Assembly: GCF_004353925.1 (NCBI RefSeq)
Contig: NZ_SMOK01000027.1
Location: 182,847-246,846 of the forward strand
Reading direction: 5' to 3'
Source: Pseudomonas sp. H9
GTDB taxonomy: Bacteria; Pseudomonadota; Gammaproteobacteria; Pseudomonadales; Pseudomonadaceae
Length of the DNA stretch: 64,000 nucleotides
Each line of letters begins with the position of its first letter. Position 1 is the stretch's first letter. This document shows positions 41,901-51,422 of this stretch, piece by piece. The notes beneath the pieces are model-generated. The model saw only the letters and a program-made list of their open reading frames with translations, was not told the DNA's origin and did no database searches. The translations under genes were made by a program, and so were the position numbers.

Positions 41901-43154
41901 ATGTTCAGCAAGCAAGACCAGATCCAGGGTTACGACGATGCACTGCTGGCGGCGATCAATGCCGAAGAACAACGGCAGGAAGATCACATCGAGTTGATCG
42001 CTTCTGAGAACTACACCAGCAAGCGCGTGATGCAGGCCCAGGGCAGCGGCCTGACCAACAAATATGCCGAAGGCTACCCAGGCAAGCGCTATTACGGCGG
42101 TTGCGAGCATGTGGATAAAGTTGAGCAACTCGCTATCGACCGCGCCAAGCAGCTGTTCGGTGCCGACTACGCCAACGTGCAACCGCACTCCGGTTCGTCG
42201 GCCAACAGCGCCGTGTACCTGGCCCTGCTGCAAGCGGGCGACACGATTCTGGGCATGAGCCTGGCCCACGGCGGTCACCTGACCCACGGTGCCAAGGTGT
42301 CGTCCTCGGGCAAGCTGTACAACGCTGTGCAGTACGGCATCGACACCACAACCGGTTTGATCGACTACGACGAAGTCGAGCGCCTGGCGTTGGAGCACAA
42401 GCCGAAGATGGTTGTCGCCGGATTCTCGGCTTATTCGAAAACCCTGGATTTCCCACGCTTTCGCCAGATCGCCGACAAAGTCGGTGCCTACCTGTTTGTC
42501 GACATGGCCCACGTGGCTGGCCTGGTTGCCGCAGGCTTGTACCCGAACCCGCTGCCGTACGCCGATGTCGTCACCACGACCACCCACAAGACCCTGCGTG
42601 GTCCACGGGGCGGCTTGATCCTGGCGCGTAGCAACGAAGAGATCGAGAAAAAACTCAACGCTGCGGTATTCCCCGGCGCCCAGGGTGGCCCGCTGATGCA
42701 CGTGATCGCCGCCAAGGCGGTGTGCTTCAAAGAGGCGCTGGAGCCGGGCTTCAAGACTTATCAACAGCAGGTGATCGACAACGCCCAGGCCATGGCCAAG
42801 GTGTTTGTCGCGCGTGGCTTCGATGTGGTCTCCGGCGGTACCGACAACCACCTGTTCCTGGTCAGCCTGATCCGTCAGGGGCTGACCGGCAAAGATGCCG
42901 ACGCGGCACTGGGACGTGCGCACATCACCGTCAACAAGAACGCTGTGCCGAACGATCCTCAGTCGCCGTTCGTGACCTCCGGCCTGCGTATCGGCACGCC
43001 AGCAGTGACCAGTCGTGGCTTCAAAGTCGCGCAGTGCGAGGCACTGGCCGGCTGGATCTGCGACATCCTCGACAACCTCGGTGATGCCGATGTCGAGGCC
43101 AATGTCGCGAAGAACGTGTCGGCACTCTGTGCAGATTTCCCGGTTTACCGCTGA
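41901..43154 (+). CDS. glyA: Serine hydroxymethyltransferase
   Basis: A 417-residue PLP enzyme interconverting serine and glycine with tetrahydrofolate. The cofactor lysine is Lys230 in TTTTHKTLRGPRGG; the N-terminus has LIASENYTSKRVMQAQGSGLTNKYAEGYPGKRYYGG in overlapping conserved blocks. It heads the sox-purU-fdhA cluster, so it uses glycine and methylene-THF from sarcosine oxidation. A longer frame runs upstream through the leader but lacks a ribosome site. Confidence 0.97.
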   Translation: MFSKQDQIQGYDDALLAAINAEEQRQEDHIELIASENYTSKRVMQAQGSGLTNKYAEGYPGKRYYGGCEHVDKVEQLAIDRAKQLFGADYANVQPHSGSSANSAVYLALLQAGDTILGMSLAHGGHLTHGAKVSSSGKLYNAVQYGIDTTTGLIDYDEVERLALEHKPKMVVAGFSAYSKTLDFPRFRQIADKVGAYLFVDMAHVAGLVAAGLYPNPLPYADVVTTTTHKTLRGPRGGLILARSNEEIEKKLNAAVFPGAQGGPLMHVIAAKAVCFKEALEPGFKTYQQQVIDNAQAMAKVFVARGFDVVSGGTDNHLFLVSLIRQGLTGKDADAALGRAHITVNKNAVPNDPQSPFVTSGLRIGTPAVTSRGFKVAQCEALAGWICDILDNLGDADVEANVAKNVSALCADFPVYR

Positions 43155-43174
43155 GTGGTTCAGGAGTGAAGACT

Positions 43175-44425
43175 ATGCAACGTTACTCGGGCTTCGGCCT
43201 TTTCAAACACTCGCTCAGCCACCACGAAAACTGGCAGCGCATGTGGCGCACGCCCACTCCGAAAAAGGTCTACGACGTGGTCATCGTCGGCGGTGGCGGG
43301 CATGGCCTGGCCACGGCCTACTACCTGGCCAAAGAGCACGGCATCACCAACGTAGCCGTGGTCGAGAAGGGCTGGCTGGGGGGCGGCAACACCGCGCGTA
43401 ACACCACCATCGTGCGCTCCAACTACCTGTGGGATGAATCGGCACACCTCTATGAGCACGCCATGAAGCTCTGGGAAGGCCTGTCGCAAGACATCAACTA
43501 CAACGTGATGTTCTCCCAGCGTGGCGTTTACAACCTGTGCCATACCCTGCAGGACATCCGCGACTCCGAACGTCGAGTCAATGCCAACCGCCTCAATGGC
43601 GTTGACGGTGAACTGCTCAACACCCAACAGGTTGCCGACGAGATTCCGTACCTGGATTGCTCGAAAAACACCCGCTACCCAATCCTTGGCGCCACCGTGC
43701 AACGGCGCGGTGGTGTCGCCCGTCATGACGCCGTGGCCTGGGGCTATGCCCGTGCTGCTGACGCCTTGGGCGTGGACCTGATCCAGCAAACTGAAGTGAT
43801 CGGCTTTCGCAAGGAAAACGGTGTGGTCATCGGCGTTGAAACCAACAAAGGTTTCATCGGCGCCAAACGTGTTGGCGTGGTCACCGCCGGTAACTCCGGG
43901 CACATGGCCAAGCTCGCCGGTTTCCGCCTGCCAATCGAATCGCACCCGCTGCAGGCGCTGGTATCCGAACCGCTCAAGCCCATCATCGACAGCGTGATCA
44001 TGTCTAACGCCGTGCACGGCTACATCAGCCAGTCGGACAAGGGCGACCTGGTGATCGGCGCCGGTATCGATGGCTGGGTCGGCTACGGTCAGCGCGGCTC
44101 GTACCCGGTGATCGAGCACACCTTGCAAGCCATCGTCGAAATGTTCCCGATCCTTTCCCGGGTGCGCATGAACCGCCAGTGGGGCGGCATCGTCGATACC
44201 ACGCCGGATGCTTGCCCGATCATCTCCAAAACCCCGGTGAAGAACATGTTCTTCAACTGTGGCTGGGGCACCGGTGGCTTCAAGGCCACGCCGGGTTCGG
44301 GCAACGTTTTCGCCGCCAGTCTGGCCAAGGGCGAAATGCACCCGCTGGCCAAACCCTTTTCCATCGACCGTTTCTACAACGGTGCACTGATCGACGAGCA
44401 CGGCGCCGCCGCTGTCGCCCACTAA
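43175..44425 (+). CDS. soxB: Sarcosine oxidase, beta subunit
   Basis: A 416-residue flavoprotein of heterotetrameric sarcosine oxidase, which converts sarcosine to glycine. The FAD loop VVIVGGGGHGLATAYYLA is near residues 35-52. His184 in RRGGVARHDAVAWG aligns with the histidine that covalently holds FMN in the family. ATG 43175 has CAGGAG 8 nt upstream; a nearer GTG is too close to it. Confidence 0.96.
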   Translation: MQRYSGFGLFKHSLSHHENWQRMWRTPTPKKVYDVVIVGGGGHGLATAYYLAKEHGITNVAVVEKGWLGGGNTARNTTIVRSNYLWDESAHLYEHAMKLWEGLSQDINYNVMFSQRGVYNLCHTLQDIRDSERRVNANRLNGVDGELLNTQQVADEIPYLDCSKNTRYPILGATVQRRGGVARHDAVAWGYARAADALGVDLIQQTEVIGFRKENGVVIGVETNKGFIGAKRVGVVTAGNSGHMAKLAGFRLPIESHPLQALVSEPLKPIIDSVIMSNAVHGYISQSDKGDLVIGAGIDGWVGYGQRGSYPVIEHTLQAIVEMFPILSRVRMNRQWGGIVDTTPDACPIISKTPVKNMFFNCGWGTGGFKATPGSGNVFAASLAKGEMHPLAKPFSIDRFYNGALIDEHGAAAVAH

Positions 44426-44439
44426 CAGGAGAATTTCCC

Positions 44440-44769
44440 ATGTTGCATATCTTCTGTCCCCACTGCGGCGAGCTGCGCTCCGAAGAGGAGTTCCACGCCG
44501 CAGGCCAGGCGCATATTCCGCGGCCGCTGGACCCTACCGCCTGCTCCGACGAGGAGTGGGGCACCTACATGTTCTTCCGCGATAACCCACGCGGCTTGCA
44601 CCACGAGCTGTGGATTCACGCCGCCGGTTGCCGCCAGTACTTCAACGCCACCCGTGACACGGTGACTTACGAAATCCTGGAAACCTATCCAATCGGCGCC
44701 AAGCCACAAGTGACCGGTAAAAGCACCAGCCCGCAGTTGGCAGTCAGTGGTCAGGGAGAAAAGGTATGA
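44440..44769 (+). CDS. soxD: Sarcosine oxidase, delta subunit
   Basis: A 109-residue zinc-binding subunit. The zinc ligands are Cys6, Cys9, His60 and Cys64 (CPHC and HAAGC), as in the family. AGGAG precedes the ATG by 9 nt, and the stop overlaps soxA by ATGA. Confidence 0.96.
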   Translation: MLHIFCPHCGELRSEEEFHAAGQAHIPRPLDPTACSDEEWGTYMFFRDNPRGLHHELWIHAAGCRQYFNATRDTVTYEILETYPIGAKPQVTGKSTSPQLAVSGQGEKV

Positions 44770-47700
44770 GCCAGGTCTATCGCCTGTCCAATGGCGGTCG
44801 TATCGATCGCAGCAAAGTCTTGAACTTCACCTTCAACGGTCAGACCTACCAGGGCTACGCCGGAGACACCCTGGCCGCCGCCTTGCTGGCCAACGGCGTC
44901 GATATTGTCGGGCGCAGCTTCAAGTACTCGCGCCCACGCGGGATCATCGCAGCGGGTTCCGAAGAGCCGAATGCCATCCTGCAGGTCGGTGCCACTGAAT
45001 CCACTCAAGTACCGAACGTGCGCGCCACTCAGCAGGCTTTGTATGCCGGCCTGGTAGCCTCCAGTGTTAACGGCTGGCCGAGCGTGAATACTGACGTGAT
45101 GGGCATTCTCGGCAAGGTCGGTGGCAAGCTGATGCCGCCAGGTTTTTACTACAAAACCTTCATGTATCCGCAGTCGTTCTGGATGACCTACGAGAAGTAC
45201 ATCCGTAAAGCGGCCGGCCTCGGGCGTGCACCACTGGAAAATGATCCGGACAGCTACGACTACATGAATCAGCACTGCGACGTGCTGGTAGTCGGCGCCG
45301 GGCCAGCGGGCCTTGCCGCAGCACTGGCTGCCGGGCGCAGCGGTGCGCGAGTGATTCTCGCCGATGAGCAGGAAGAATTTGGCGGCAGCCTGTTGGACAG
45401 CCGCGAAAGCCTTGATGGCAAACCCGCTGCAGAGTGGGTTGCCGCTGTGGTTGCCGAGCTTCGCGGCATGCGTGAAGTCACCCTGTTGCCACGGGCGACG
45501 GTCAACGGCTATCACGACCACAACTTCCTCACCATTCATGAGCGCCTGACCGACCACCTTGGTGATCGCGCGCCGATCGGTACCGTACGCCAGCGCATGC
45601 ACCGGGTGCGCGCCAAGCGTGTGGTGCTGGCCACCGGTGCCCATGAACGGCCATTGGTGTACGGCAACAACGATGTGCCGGGCAACATGCTGGCCGGCGC
45701 AGTCTCTACCTATGTGCGCCGCTACGGTGTAGCACCGGGGCGTAACCTGGTGCTGTCGACCAACAATGACCACGCCTACCGCGTAGCGCTCGACTGGCAT
45801 GACGCAGGCCTGAAAGTGGTGGCCATTGCTGATGCCCGGCATAACCCGCGTGGCTCGCTGGTGGAAGAGGCGCGGGCCAAAGGCATGCGCATCCTCACCT
45901 CCAGCGCGGTGATCGAAACCCGTGGCAGCAAGCATGTCACGGCCGCCCGCGTCGCAGCGATTGACGCCAAAGCACACACTGTCACCAGTCCGGGTGAATG
46001 GCTGGACTGCGATCTGGTAGCGTCCTCGGGCGGCTACAGCCCGGTGGTGCACTTGGCTTCGCACCTGGGTGGCAAGCCGGTCTGGCGCGAAGACATCCTC
46101 GGTTTTGTACCGGGCGATGCACCGCAAAAACGAGTGTGTGTCGGTGGTATCAACGGTGTGTTCGCACTCGGCGACACCCTGGCAGATGGCTTTGAAGGCG
46201 GCGTACGCGCAGCCACCGAAGCCGGTTTCAAAGCGGTAGAAGGCACGCTGCCGAAAGTGCTGGCGCGTCATGAAGAGGCCACCGTGGCACTGTTCCAGGT
46301 GCCTCACGACAAAACCACCGCCCGTGCGCCGAAGCAGTTTGTCGATCAACAGAACGACGTTACCGCTGCCGCTATCGAGCTGGCTACGCGTGAAGGTTTT
46401 GAGTCGGTCGAGCACGTCAAACGCTACACCGCGCTGGGTTTCGGTACTGACCAAGGCAAGTTGGGCAATATCAACGGCCTGGCCATTGCCGCTCGTTCCA
46501 TGGGCATCACCATTCCGGAAATGGGCACCACCATGTTCCGTCCCAACTACACGCCGATCACCTTCGGTGCGGTGGCAGGAAGGCACTGTGGTCACCTGTT
46601 CGAACCCGTGCGCTTCACTGCCCTGCATGCCTGGCACCTGAAAAACGGCGCCGAATTCGAAGACGTCGGGCAGTGGAAGCGGCCGTGGTACTTCCCGCGC
46701 AACGGCGAAGATATTCATGCCGCCGTCGCCCGTGAATGCAAAGCCGTGCGCGACAGCGTCGGCCTGCTCGATGCCTCGACCCTGGGCAAGATCGATATTC
46801 AGGGCCCGGATGCACGTGAGTTCCTCAACCGCATCTACACCAACGCCTGGACCAAGCTCGATGTGGGCAAGGCCCGCTACGGCCTGATGTGCAAGGAAGA
46901 CGGCATGGTCTTCGACGACGGCGTAACTGCCTGTGTCGGCGAAAACCACTTCATCATGACTACCACCACTGGCGGTGCGGCTCGTGTGCTGCAGTGGCTG
47001 GAAATCTACCAACAGACCGAGTGGCCAGAGCTGAAGGTGTATTTCACCTCGGTCACCGACCATTGGGCAACGCTGACCTTGTCGGGCCCCAACAGCCGCA
47101 AGCTGCTCAGCGAAGTCACCGACATCGACCTGGACAAAGACGCCTTCCCGTTCATGAGCTGGAAGGAAGGCCTGGTGGCGGGTGTGCCGGCGCGGGTGTT
47201 CCGTATCTCGTTCACCGGTGAGCTGTCGTACGAAATCAACATCCAGGCCAACTACGCCATGGGTGTGCTGGAGAAGATCGCTGAAGCGGGCAAGCAGTAC
47301 AACCTGACCCCATATGGCACCGAGACCATGCACGTACTGCGGGCCGAGAAGGGCTTCATCATCGTTGGTCAGGACACTGATGGCTCGATGACCCCGGACG
47401 ACCTGAACATGGGCTGGTGTGTGGGCCGCACCAAACCGTTCTCGTGGATCGGCTGGCGCGGGATGAACCGTGAAGATTGCGTGCGGGAAAACCGCAAGCA
47501 ACTGGTGGGGCTCAAACCGGTAGACCCGACCCAGTGGCTGCCAGAAGGCGCGCAACTGGTGTTCGACCCGAAACAACCGATCCCGATGGACATGGTGGGG
47601 CACGTGACCTCCAGCTACGCCAGCAACTCCCTGGGTTATTCCTTCGCCATGGCGGTGGTCAAAGGTGGGCTCAAGCGTATGGGCGAGCGGGTTTACTCGC

Positions 47701-47783
47701 CGCAAGCCGATGGCAGCGTGATCGAAGCAGAGATTTGTTCCTCGGTGTTCTTCGATCCGAAGGGCGAACGGCAGAACGTATAA
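44766..47783 (+). CDS. soxA: Sarcosine oxidase, alpha subunit
   Basis: A 1005-residue subunit. The N-terminal part (FTFNGQTYQGYAGDTLAAALLANG) resembles a ferredoxin fold without its cysteines; a dinucleotide-binding domain begins at VLVVGAGPAGLAAALAAGRSG near residue 175, and the C-terminal 390 residues are a glycine-cleavage T-protein-like folate domain (FLNRIYTNAWTKLDVGKARYGLM; GELSYEINIQ), which takes the methyl carbon onto THF. Full length. Confidence 0.96.
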   Translation: MSQVYRLSNGGRIDRSKVLNFTFNGQTYQGYAGDTLAAALLANGVDIVGRSFKYSRPRGIIAAGSEEPNAILQVGATESTQVPNVRATQQALYAGLVASSVNGWPSVNTDVMGILGKVGGKLMPPGFYYKTFMYPQSFWMTYEKYIRKAAGLGRAPLENDPDSYDYMNQHCDVLVVGAGPAGLAAALAAGRSGARVILADEQEEFGGSLLDSRESLDGKPAAEWVAAVVAELRGMREVTLLPRATVNGYHDHNFLTIHERLTDHLGDRAPIGTVRQRMHRVRAKRVVLATGAHERPLVYGNNDVPGNMLAGAVSTYVRRYGVAPGRNLVLSTNNDHAYRVALDWHDAGLKVVAIADARHNPRGSLVEEARAKGMRILTSSAVIETRGSKHVTAARVAAIDAKAHTVTSPGEWLDCDLVASSGGYSPVVHLASHLGGKPVWREDILGFVPGDAPQKRVCVGGINGVFALGDTLADGFEGGVRAATEAGFKAVEGTLPKVLARHEEATVALFQVPHDKTTARAPKQFVDQQNDVTAAAIELATREGFESVEHVKRYTALGFGTDQGKLGNINGLAIAARSMGITIPEMGTTMFRPNYTPITFGAVAGRHCGHLFEPVRFTALHAWHLKNGAEFEDVGQWKRPWYFPRNGEDIHAAVARECKAVRDSVGLLDASTLGKIDIQGPDAREFLNRIYTNAWTKLDVGKARYGLMCKEDGMVFDDGVTACVGENHFIMTTTTGGAARVLQWLEIYQQTEWPELKVYFTSVTDHWATLTLSGPNSRKLLSEVTDIDLDKDAFPFMSWKEGLVAGVPARVFRISFTGELSYEINIQANYAMGVLEKIAEAGKQYNLTPYGTETMHVLRAEKGFIIVGQDTDGSMTPDDLNMGWCVGRTKPFSWIGWRGMNREDCVRENRKQLVGLKPVDPTQWLPEGAQLVFDPKQPIPMDMVGHVTSSYASNSLGYSFAMAVVKGGLKRMGERVYSPQADGSVIEAEICSSVFFDPKGERQNV

Positions 47784-47810
47784 CCCGTGTGGGAACAGGT
47801 TGTTTTGCTT

Positions 47811-47918
47811 GTAGGAGCGGGCTTGCCCCGCGAAGCGGTGTCGACTGCACCGACGCTATCGCGGGGCAAGCCCGCTCCCACAGCAAGCCTTCTCCCACAG
47901 CAAGCCCGCTCCTACAGG
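47811..47918. repeat. REPIN plus extra partial REP between soxA and soxG
   Basis: A divergent-class REPIN with linker GTGTCGACTGCACCG is followed by an additional partial REP (AGCAAGCCCGCTCCTACAGG), giving three REP-like blocks in 108 bp within the sox operon. Confidence 0.9.
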
Positions 47919-47949
47919 CAGGGTCCATAGCATTCAAGGCAGGTGTGTA

Positions 47950-48582
47950 ATGAGCACAGTCAACGTTTATCAGCAAAACCCTGGCAACGGTGTCAAAGCC
48001 GAGTCGCCACTGCATCACGCCGACTTGCCCAGCCTGGTCGGCAAAGGCCGCAAGAACGCAGGCGTTACCCTGCGTGAACACAAATTCCTCGGTCATCTGA
48101 CTCTGCGAGGCGATGGTCGTGACCCTGCATTCGCCGGGGGCGTGTTCAAGGCCCTGGGCCTGGAGCTGCCGGTGGCGCTGACCGTGGTGGCCAACGGCGA
48201 AATGTCGCTGCAATGGCTGGGCCCGGATGAGTGGTTGCTGATCGTGCCGGGTGGCCAGGAGTTTGCGATCGAGCAAAAACTGCGCGGTGCCCTTGAGGGC
48301 CAGCACATTCAGGTGGTCAACGTCAGCGGCGGGCAAACCCTGCTGGAACTGAGCGGCCCGAATGTGCGCGAAGTGCTGATGAAATCCACCAGCTACGATG
48401 TACACCCAAACAACTTCCCCGTCGGCAAGGCCGTGGGCACCGTGTTCGCCAAGTCGCAACTGGTGATCCGCCGCACTGGCGAGGAAACCTGGGAGCTGCT
48501 GATTCGTCGCAGCTTCTCTGACTACTGGTGGCTGTGGTTACAAGACGCGGCTGCCGAGTATGGTTTGAGCATCGAGGCCTAG
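47950..48582 (+). CDS. soxG: Sarcosine oxidase, gamma subunit
   Basis: A 210-residue subunit that clamps the alpha chain. LREHKFLGHLTLRGDG and WLGPDEWLLIVPGGQE are typical, with SGPNVREVLMKSTSYDVHPNNFPVG in the C-terminal half. AGGTGTGTA serves as a modest ribosome site after the REP-filled gap. Confidence 0.95.
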   Translation: MSTVNVYQQNPGNGVKAESPLHHADLPSLVGKGRKNAGVTLREHKFLGHLTLRGDGRDPAFAGGVFKALGLELPVALTVVANGEMSLQWLGPDEWLLIVPGGQEFAIEQKLRGALEGQHIQVVNVSGGQTLLELSGPNVREVLMKSTSYDVHPNNFPVGKAVGTVFAKSQLVIRRTGEETWELLIRRSFSDYWWLWLQDAAAEYGLSIEA

Positions 48583-48593
48583 GGAGAGCCGCT

Positions 48594-49451
48594 ATGAGCC
48601 GAGCACCGGACACCTGGATTCTCACCGCTGATTGTCCGAGCTTGCTCGGTACAGTCGATGTGGTGACGCGTTATCTGTATGAGCAGCATTGCTACGTCAC
48701 CGAGCACCATTCGTTCGATGACCGCTTGTCCGGGCGTTTCTTCATTCGCGTGGAATTCCGCCAGTCGGATGACTTCGACGAAGCCCGCTTTCGCGCAGGC
48801 CTTGCCGAGCGAGGCGAAGCCTTTGGCATGTTGTTCGAACTGACCGCACCCAAGCACCGCCCGAAAGTGGTGATCATGGTGTCCAAAGCCGATCACTGCC
48901 TCAACGACCTGCTCTATCGCCAGCGCATCGGGCAATTGAGCATGGACGTTGTGGCGGTGATTTCCAACCACCCGGACCTGGAGCCGCTGGCCCAGTGGCA
49001 CCGCATTCCCTACTACCACTTCGCCCTCGATCCCCACGACAAACCGGCGCAAGAGCGCAAGGTGCTGCAAGTGATCGAAGAGGCGGGCGCCGAACTGGTC
49101 ATTCTTGCCCGCTACATGCAAGTGCTGTCGCCAGAGCTGTGCCGCAAACTCGATGGTTGGGCGATCAACATCCATCACTCATTGTTGCCGGGCTTCAAAG
49201 GCGCCAAGCCTTATCACCAGGCCTACAACAAGGGCGTCAAATTGGTAGGCGCCACCGCTCACTACATCAACAACGACCTCGATGAAGGGCCGATCATCGC
49301 CCAGGGCGTCGAGTCGGTTGACCACAGCCACTACCCTGAAGACCTGATCGCCAAAGGCCGCGATATCGAGTGCCTGACCTTGGCGCGGGCAGTGGGGTAT
49401 CACATTGAGCGGCGGGTGTTTTTGAATGCTAACAGGACGGTAGTGCTTTGA
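48594..49451 (+). CDS. purU: Formyltetrahydrofolate deformylase
   Basis: A 285-residue enzyme that releases formate from 10-formyl-THF, balancing one-carbon units from sarcosine oxidation. Residues 1-85 form an ACT domain (WILTADCPSLLGTVDVVTRYL); the catalytic part has NIHHSLLPGFKGAKPYHQA and the catalytic aspartate in NNDLDEGPIIAQG. AGGGAG lies 7 nt before ATG 48594. The stop codon TGA runs into the following REPIN. Confidence 0.96.
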   Translation: MSRAPDTWILTADCPSLLGTVDVVTRYLYEQHCYVTEHHSFDDRLSGRFFIRVEFRQSDDFDEARFRAGLAERGEAFGMLFELTAPKHRPKVVIMVSKADHCLNDLLYRQRIGQLSMDVVAVISNHPDLEPLAQWHRIPYYHFALDPHDKPAQERKVLQVIEEAGAELVILARYMQVLSPELCRKLDGWAINIHHSLLPGFKGAKPYHQAYNKGVKLVGATAHYINNDLDEGPIIAQGVESVDHSHYPEDLIAKGRDIECLTLARAVGYHIERRVFLNANRTVVL

Positions 49452-49500
49452 TCGCAGGGCAAGCCCGCTCCCACTGTGGGAGCGGGCTTGCCCCGCGATA
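49450..49500. repeat. REPIN, convergent class, overlapping the purU stop
   Basis: The element begins GATCGCAGGGC (one base off the core) and shares the GA of the purU TGA stop. Centre CCCACTGTGGG. Confidence 0.93.
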
Positions 49501-49546
49501 AACCCAGAAAATCGCTACATAACAACAAACCTAGCGAGGTAAAAGC

Positions 49547-50746
49547 ATGTCTGGTAATCGTGGTGTGGTGTATCTCGGCGCAGGCAAGGTCGAGGTGCAA
49601 AAAATTGACTACCCGAAAATGCAGGACCCACGAGGCAAGAAAATCGAGCACGGGGTGATCCTCAGGGTGGTTTCCACCAACATCTGCGGCTCTGACCAGC
49701 ACATGGTCCGCGGCCGTACCACGGCCCAGGTTGGCCTGGTACTGGGCCACGAAATCACCGGCGAGGTGATCGAGAAGGGCCGTGACGTGGAAAACCTGCA
49801 GATCGGTGATCTGGTCTCGGTGCCGTTCAACGTCGCCTGTGGCCGCTGCCGCTCCTGCAAGGAACAACACACCGGGGTGTGCCTGACCGTTAACCCGGCG
49901 CGTGCCGGTGGCGCTTACGGTTATGTCGACATGGGCGACTGGACCGGTGGCCAGGCCGAATACGTGCTAGTGCCTTACGCTGATTTCAACCTGCTGAAAC
50001 TGCCCAACCGCGACAAGGCCATGGAGAAAATCCGCGACCTGACCTGCCTCTCCGACATCCTGCCTACCGGTTATCACGGCGCAGTAACCGCCGGTGTCGG
50101 CCCGGGTAGTTCGGTGTACATCGCAGGCGCCGGCCCGGTCGGCCTGGCTGCCGCTGCATCGGCGCGTCTGCTGGGCGCTGCGGTGGTGATCGTCGGTGAT
50201 GTAAACCCGGTGCGCCTGGCCCACGCCAAAGCCCAGGGTTTTGAAATTGCCGACCTGTCCCAAGACACCCCGCTGCACGAGCAGATCGCCAACCTGCTGG
50301 GTGAGCCTGAGGTTGATTGCGCTGTCGATGCCGTGGGCTTTGAAGCGCGTGGTCACGGCCATGCCGGGGCCAAACATGAAGCGCCTGCCACCGTGCTCAA
50401 CTCACTGATGGGCGTAGTGCGTGTGGCGGGCAAGATCGGTATTCCTGGCCTGTACGTCACTGAAGATCCGGGCGCGGTCGATGCGGCAGCGAAGATTGGC
50501 AGCCTGAGCATCCGTTTTGGCCTGGGCTGGGCCAAATCGCACAGCTTCCATACCGGACAAACCCCGGTGATGAAGTACAACCGCCAGCTGATGCAGGCAA
50601 TCATGTGGGACCGCATCAACATTGCTGAAGTGGTGGGTGTACAGGTAATCAGTTTGGATCAGGCGCCTGAAGGGTATGGCGAGTTTGATGCAGGGGTGCC
50701 GAAGAAGTTTGTGATTGATCCGCATAAGCTGTTCAGCGCCGCTTGA
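49547..50746 (+). CDS. fdhA: Glutathione-independent formaldehyde dehydrogenase
   Basis: A 399-residue zinc dehydrogenase, same length as the well-known P. putida enzyme. Catalytic zinc ligands are Cys47 and His68 (NICGSDQH; LGHE); structural zinc cysteines are 98, 101, 104 and 112. The NAD loop is AGAGPVGLAAAASARLLGA. It oxidises formaldehyde released by the betaine, dimethylglycine and sarcosine demethylation steps encoded in this window. Confidence 0.97.
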   Translation: MSGNRGVVYLGAGKVEVQKIDYPKMQDPRGKKIEHGVILRVVSTNICGSDQHMVRGRTTAQVGLVLGHEITGEVIEKGRDVENLQIGDLVSVPFNVACGRCRSCKEQHTGVCLTVNPARAGGAYGYVDMGDWTGGQAEYVLVPYADFNLLKLPNRDKAMEKIRDLTCLSDILPTGYHGAVTAGVGPGSSVYIAGAGPVGLAAAASARLLGAAVVIVGDVNPVRLAHAKAQGFEIADLSQDTPLHEQIANLLGEPEVDCAVDAVGFEARGHGHAGAKHEAPATVLNSLMGVVRVAGKIGIPGLYVTEDPGAVDAAAKIGSLSIRFGLGWAKSHSFHTGQTPVMKYNRQLMQAIMWDRINIAEVVGVQVISLDQAPEGYGEFDAGVPKKFVIDPHKLFSAA

Positions 50747-50750
50747 AGCC

Positions 50751-50799
50751 ATCGCGGGGCAAGCCCGCTCCCACGGTGGGAGCGGGCTTGCCCCGCGAT
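50751..50799. repeat. REPIN, convergent class, left flank of RAYT
   Basis: ATCGCGGGGC arms around CCCACGGTGGG. It lies 4 bp from the stop codon of the transposase gene. Confidence 0.94.
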
Positions 50800-50803
50800 A
50801 TTT

Positions 50804-51259
50804 TCACAGCCACACCGCATCCCAATGCGGATAATCCCCCAGCTTTTTCACCAGCCCAGCCCTCAATGGATTAGCCACCACATAGCGCGCCACGCGACGC
50901 ACATTCTCTTCGCGGCGCAGTGCATGGTCGTGGTAGCCGGGCTGCCACAGCTTGCCCTGCAGCGCCCCCATCTTGTACAGCGCGCATCGGCTGCGGGATT
51001 TGAAGCGGCTCATCAGGCAGGCCAGAGAACCGTGTTGTAGTTCGATCAGCCAATGAATGTGATCGGGCATTACCACCCAAGCCAATGTGCGTGCAGCGCC
51101 CTCGAGTTGTGCCTGGTGGAACTGTGTCGGGATACAGCGAGCGGCCTGAAAATCATTGAAATAGGGAATGCGATTACGAGTGACGCTGGTGAGCAGATAG
51201 AGCCGGCCAGGCTCGGAAAACCGGCCTCGACGCAGGCGATGGGAAGCGGGACTGTCCAT
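50804..51259 (-). CDS. REP-associated tyrosine transposase (RAYT)
   Basis: A 151-residue single-domain Y1/HUH nuclease. The metal-binding HxH is His67-Ile-His69 in MPDHIHWLI; the likely nucleophile is Tyr109 in WQPGYHDHALR, with YVVANPLRAGLVKKLGDYPHWD typical of the family at the end. ATG 51259 is chosen because MDSPASHRLRRGRFSEPG is the usual N-terminus; the longer frame runs into a REPIN. The gene is flanked on both sides by REPINs, as RAYTs are, and is probably responsible for spreading the REPs seen across the window. Confidence 0.9.
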   Translation of the reverse strand: MDSPASHRLRRGRFSEPGRLYLLTSVTRNRIPYFNDFQAARCIPTQFHQAQLEGAARTLAWVVMPDHIHWLIELQHGSLACLMSRFKSRSRCALYKMGALQGKLWQPGYHDHALRREENVRRVARYVVANPLRAGLVKKLGDYPHWDAVWL

Positions 51260-51350
51260 GTCGTATTTCCTTGAGAGGTGAATGCTCAAGGTAGAAGCCC
51301 TGCACTGTAACCAGCACCTTGGATTGGATCTCAATATTACCGGCGCCCGT

Positions 51351-51422
51351 CTGTGGGAGCGGGCTTGCCCCGCGATGCGGTGTGTCAGGCGCGTCGTATC
51401 GCGGGGCAAGCCCGCTCCCACC
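51351..51422. repeat. REPIN, divergent class, right flank of RAYT
   Basis: CTGTGGGAGCGGGC arm, linker GCGGTGTGTCAGGCGCGTCG, and inverse arm. With the element at 50751-50799 it brackets the transposase gene, but the two are of different classes. Confidence 0.92.
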
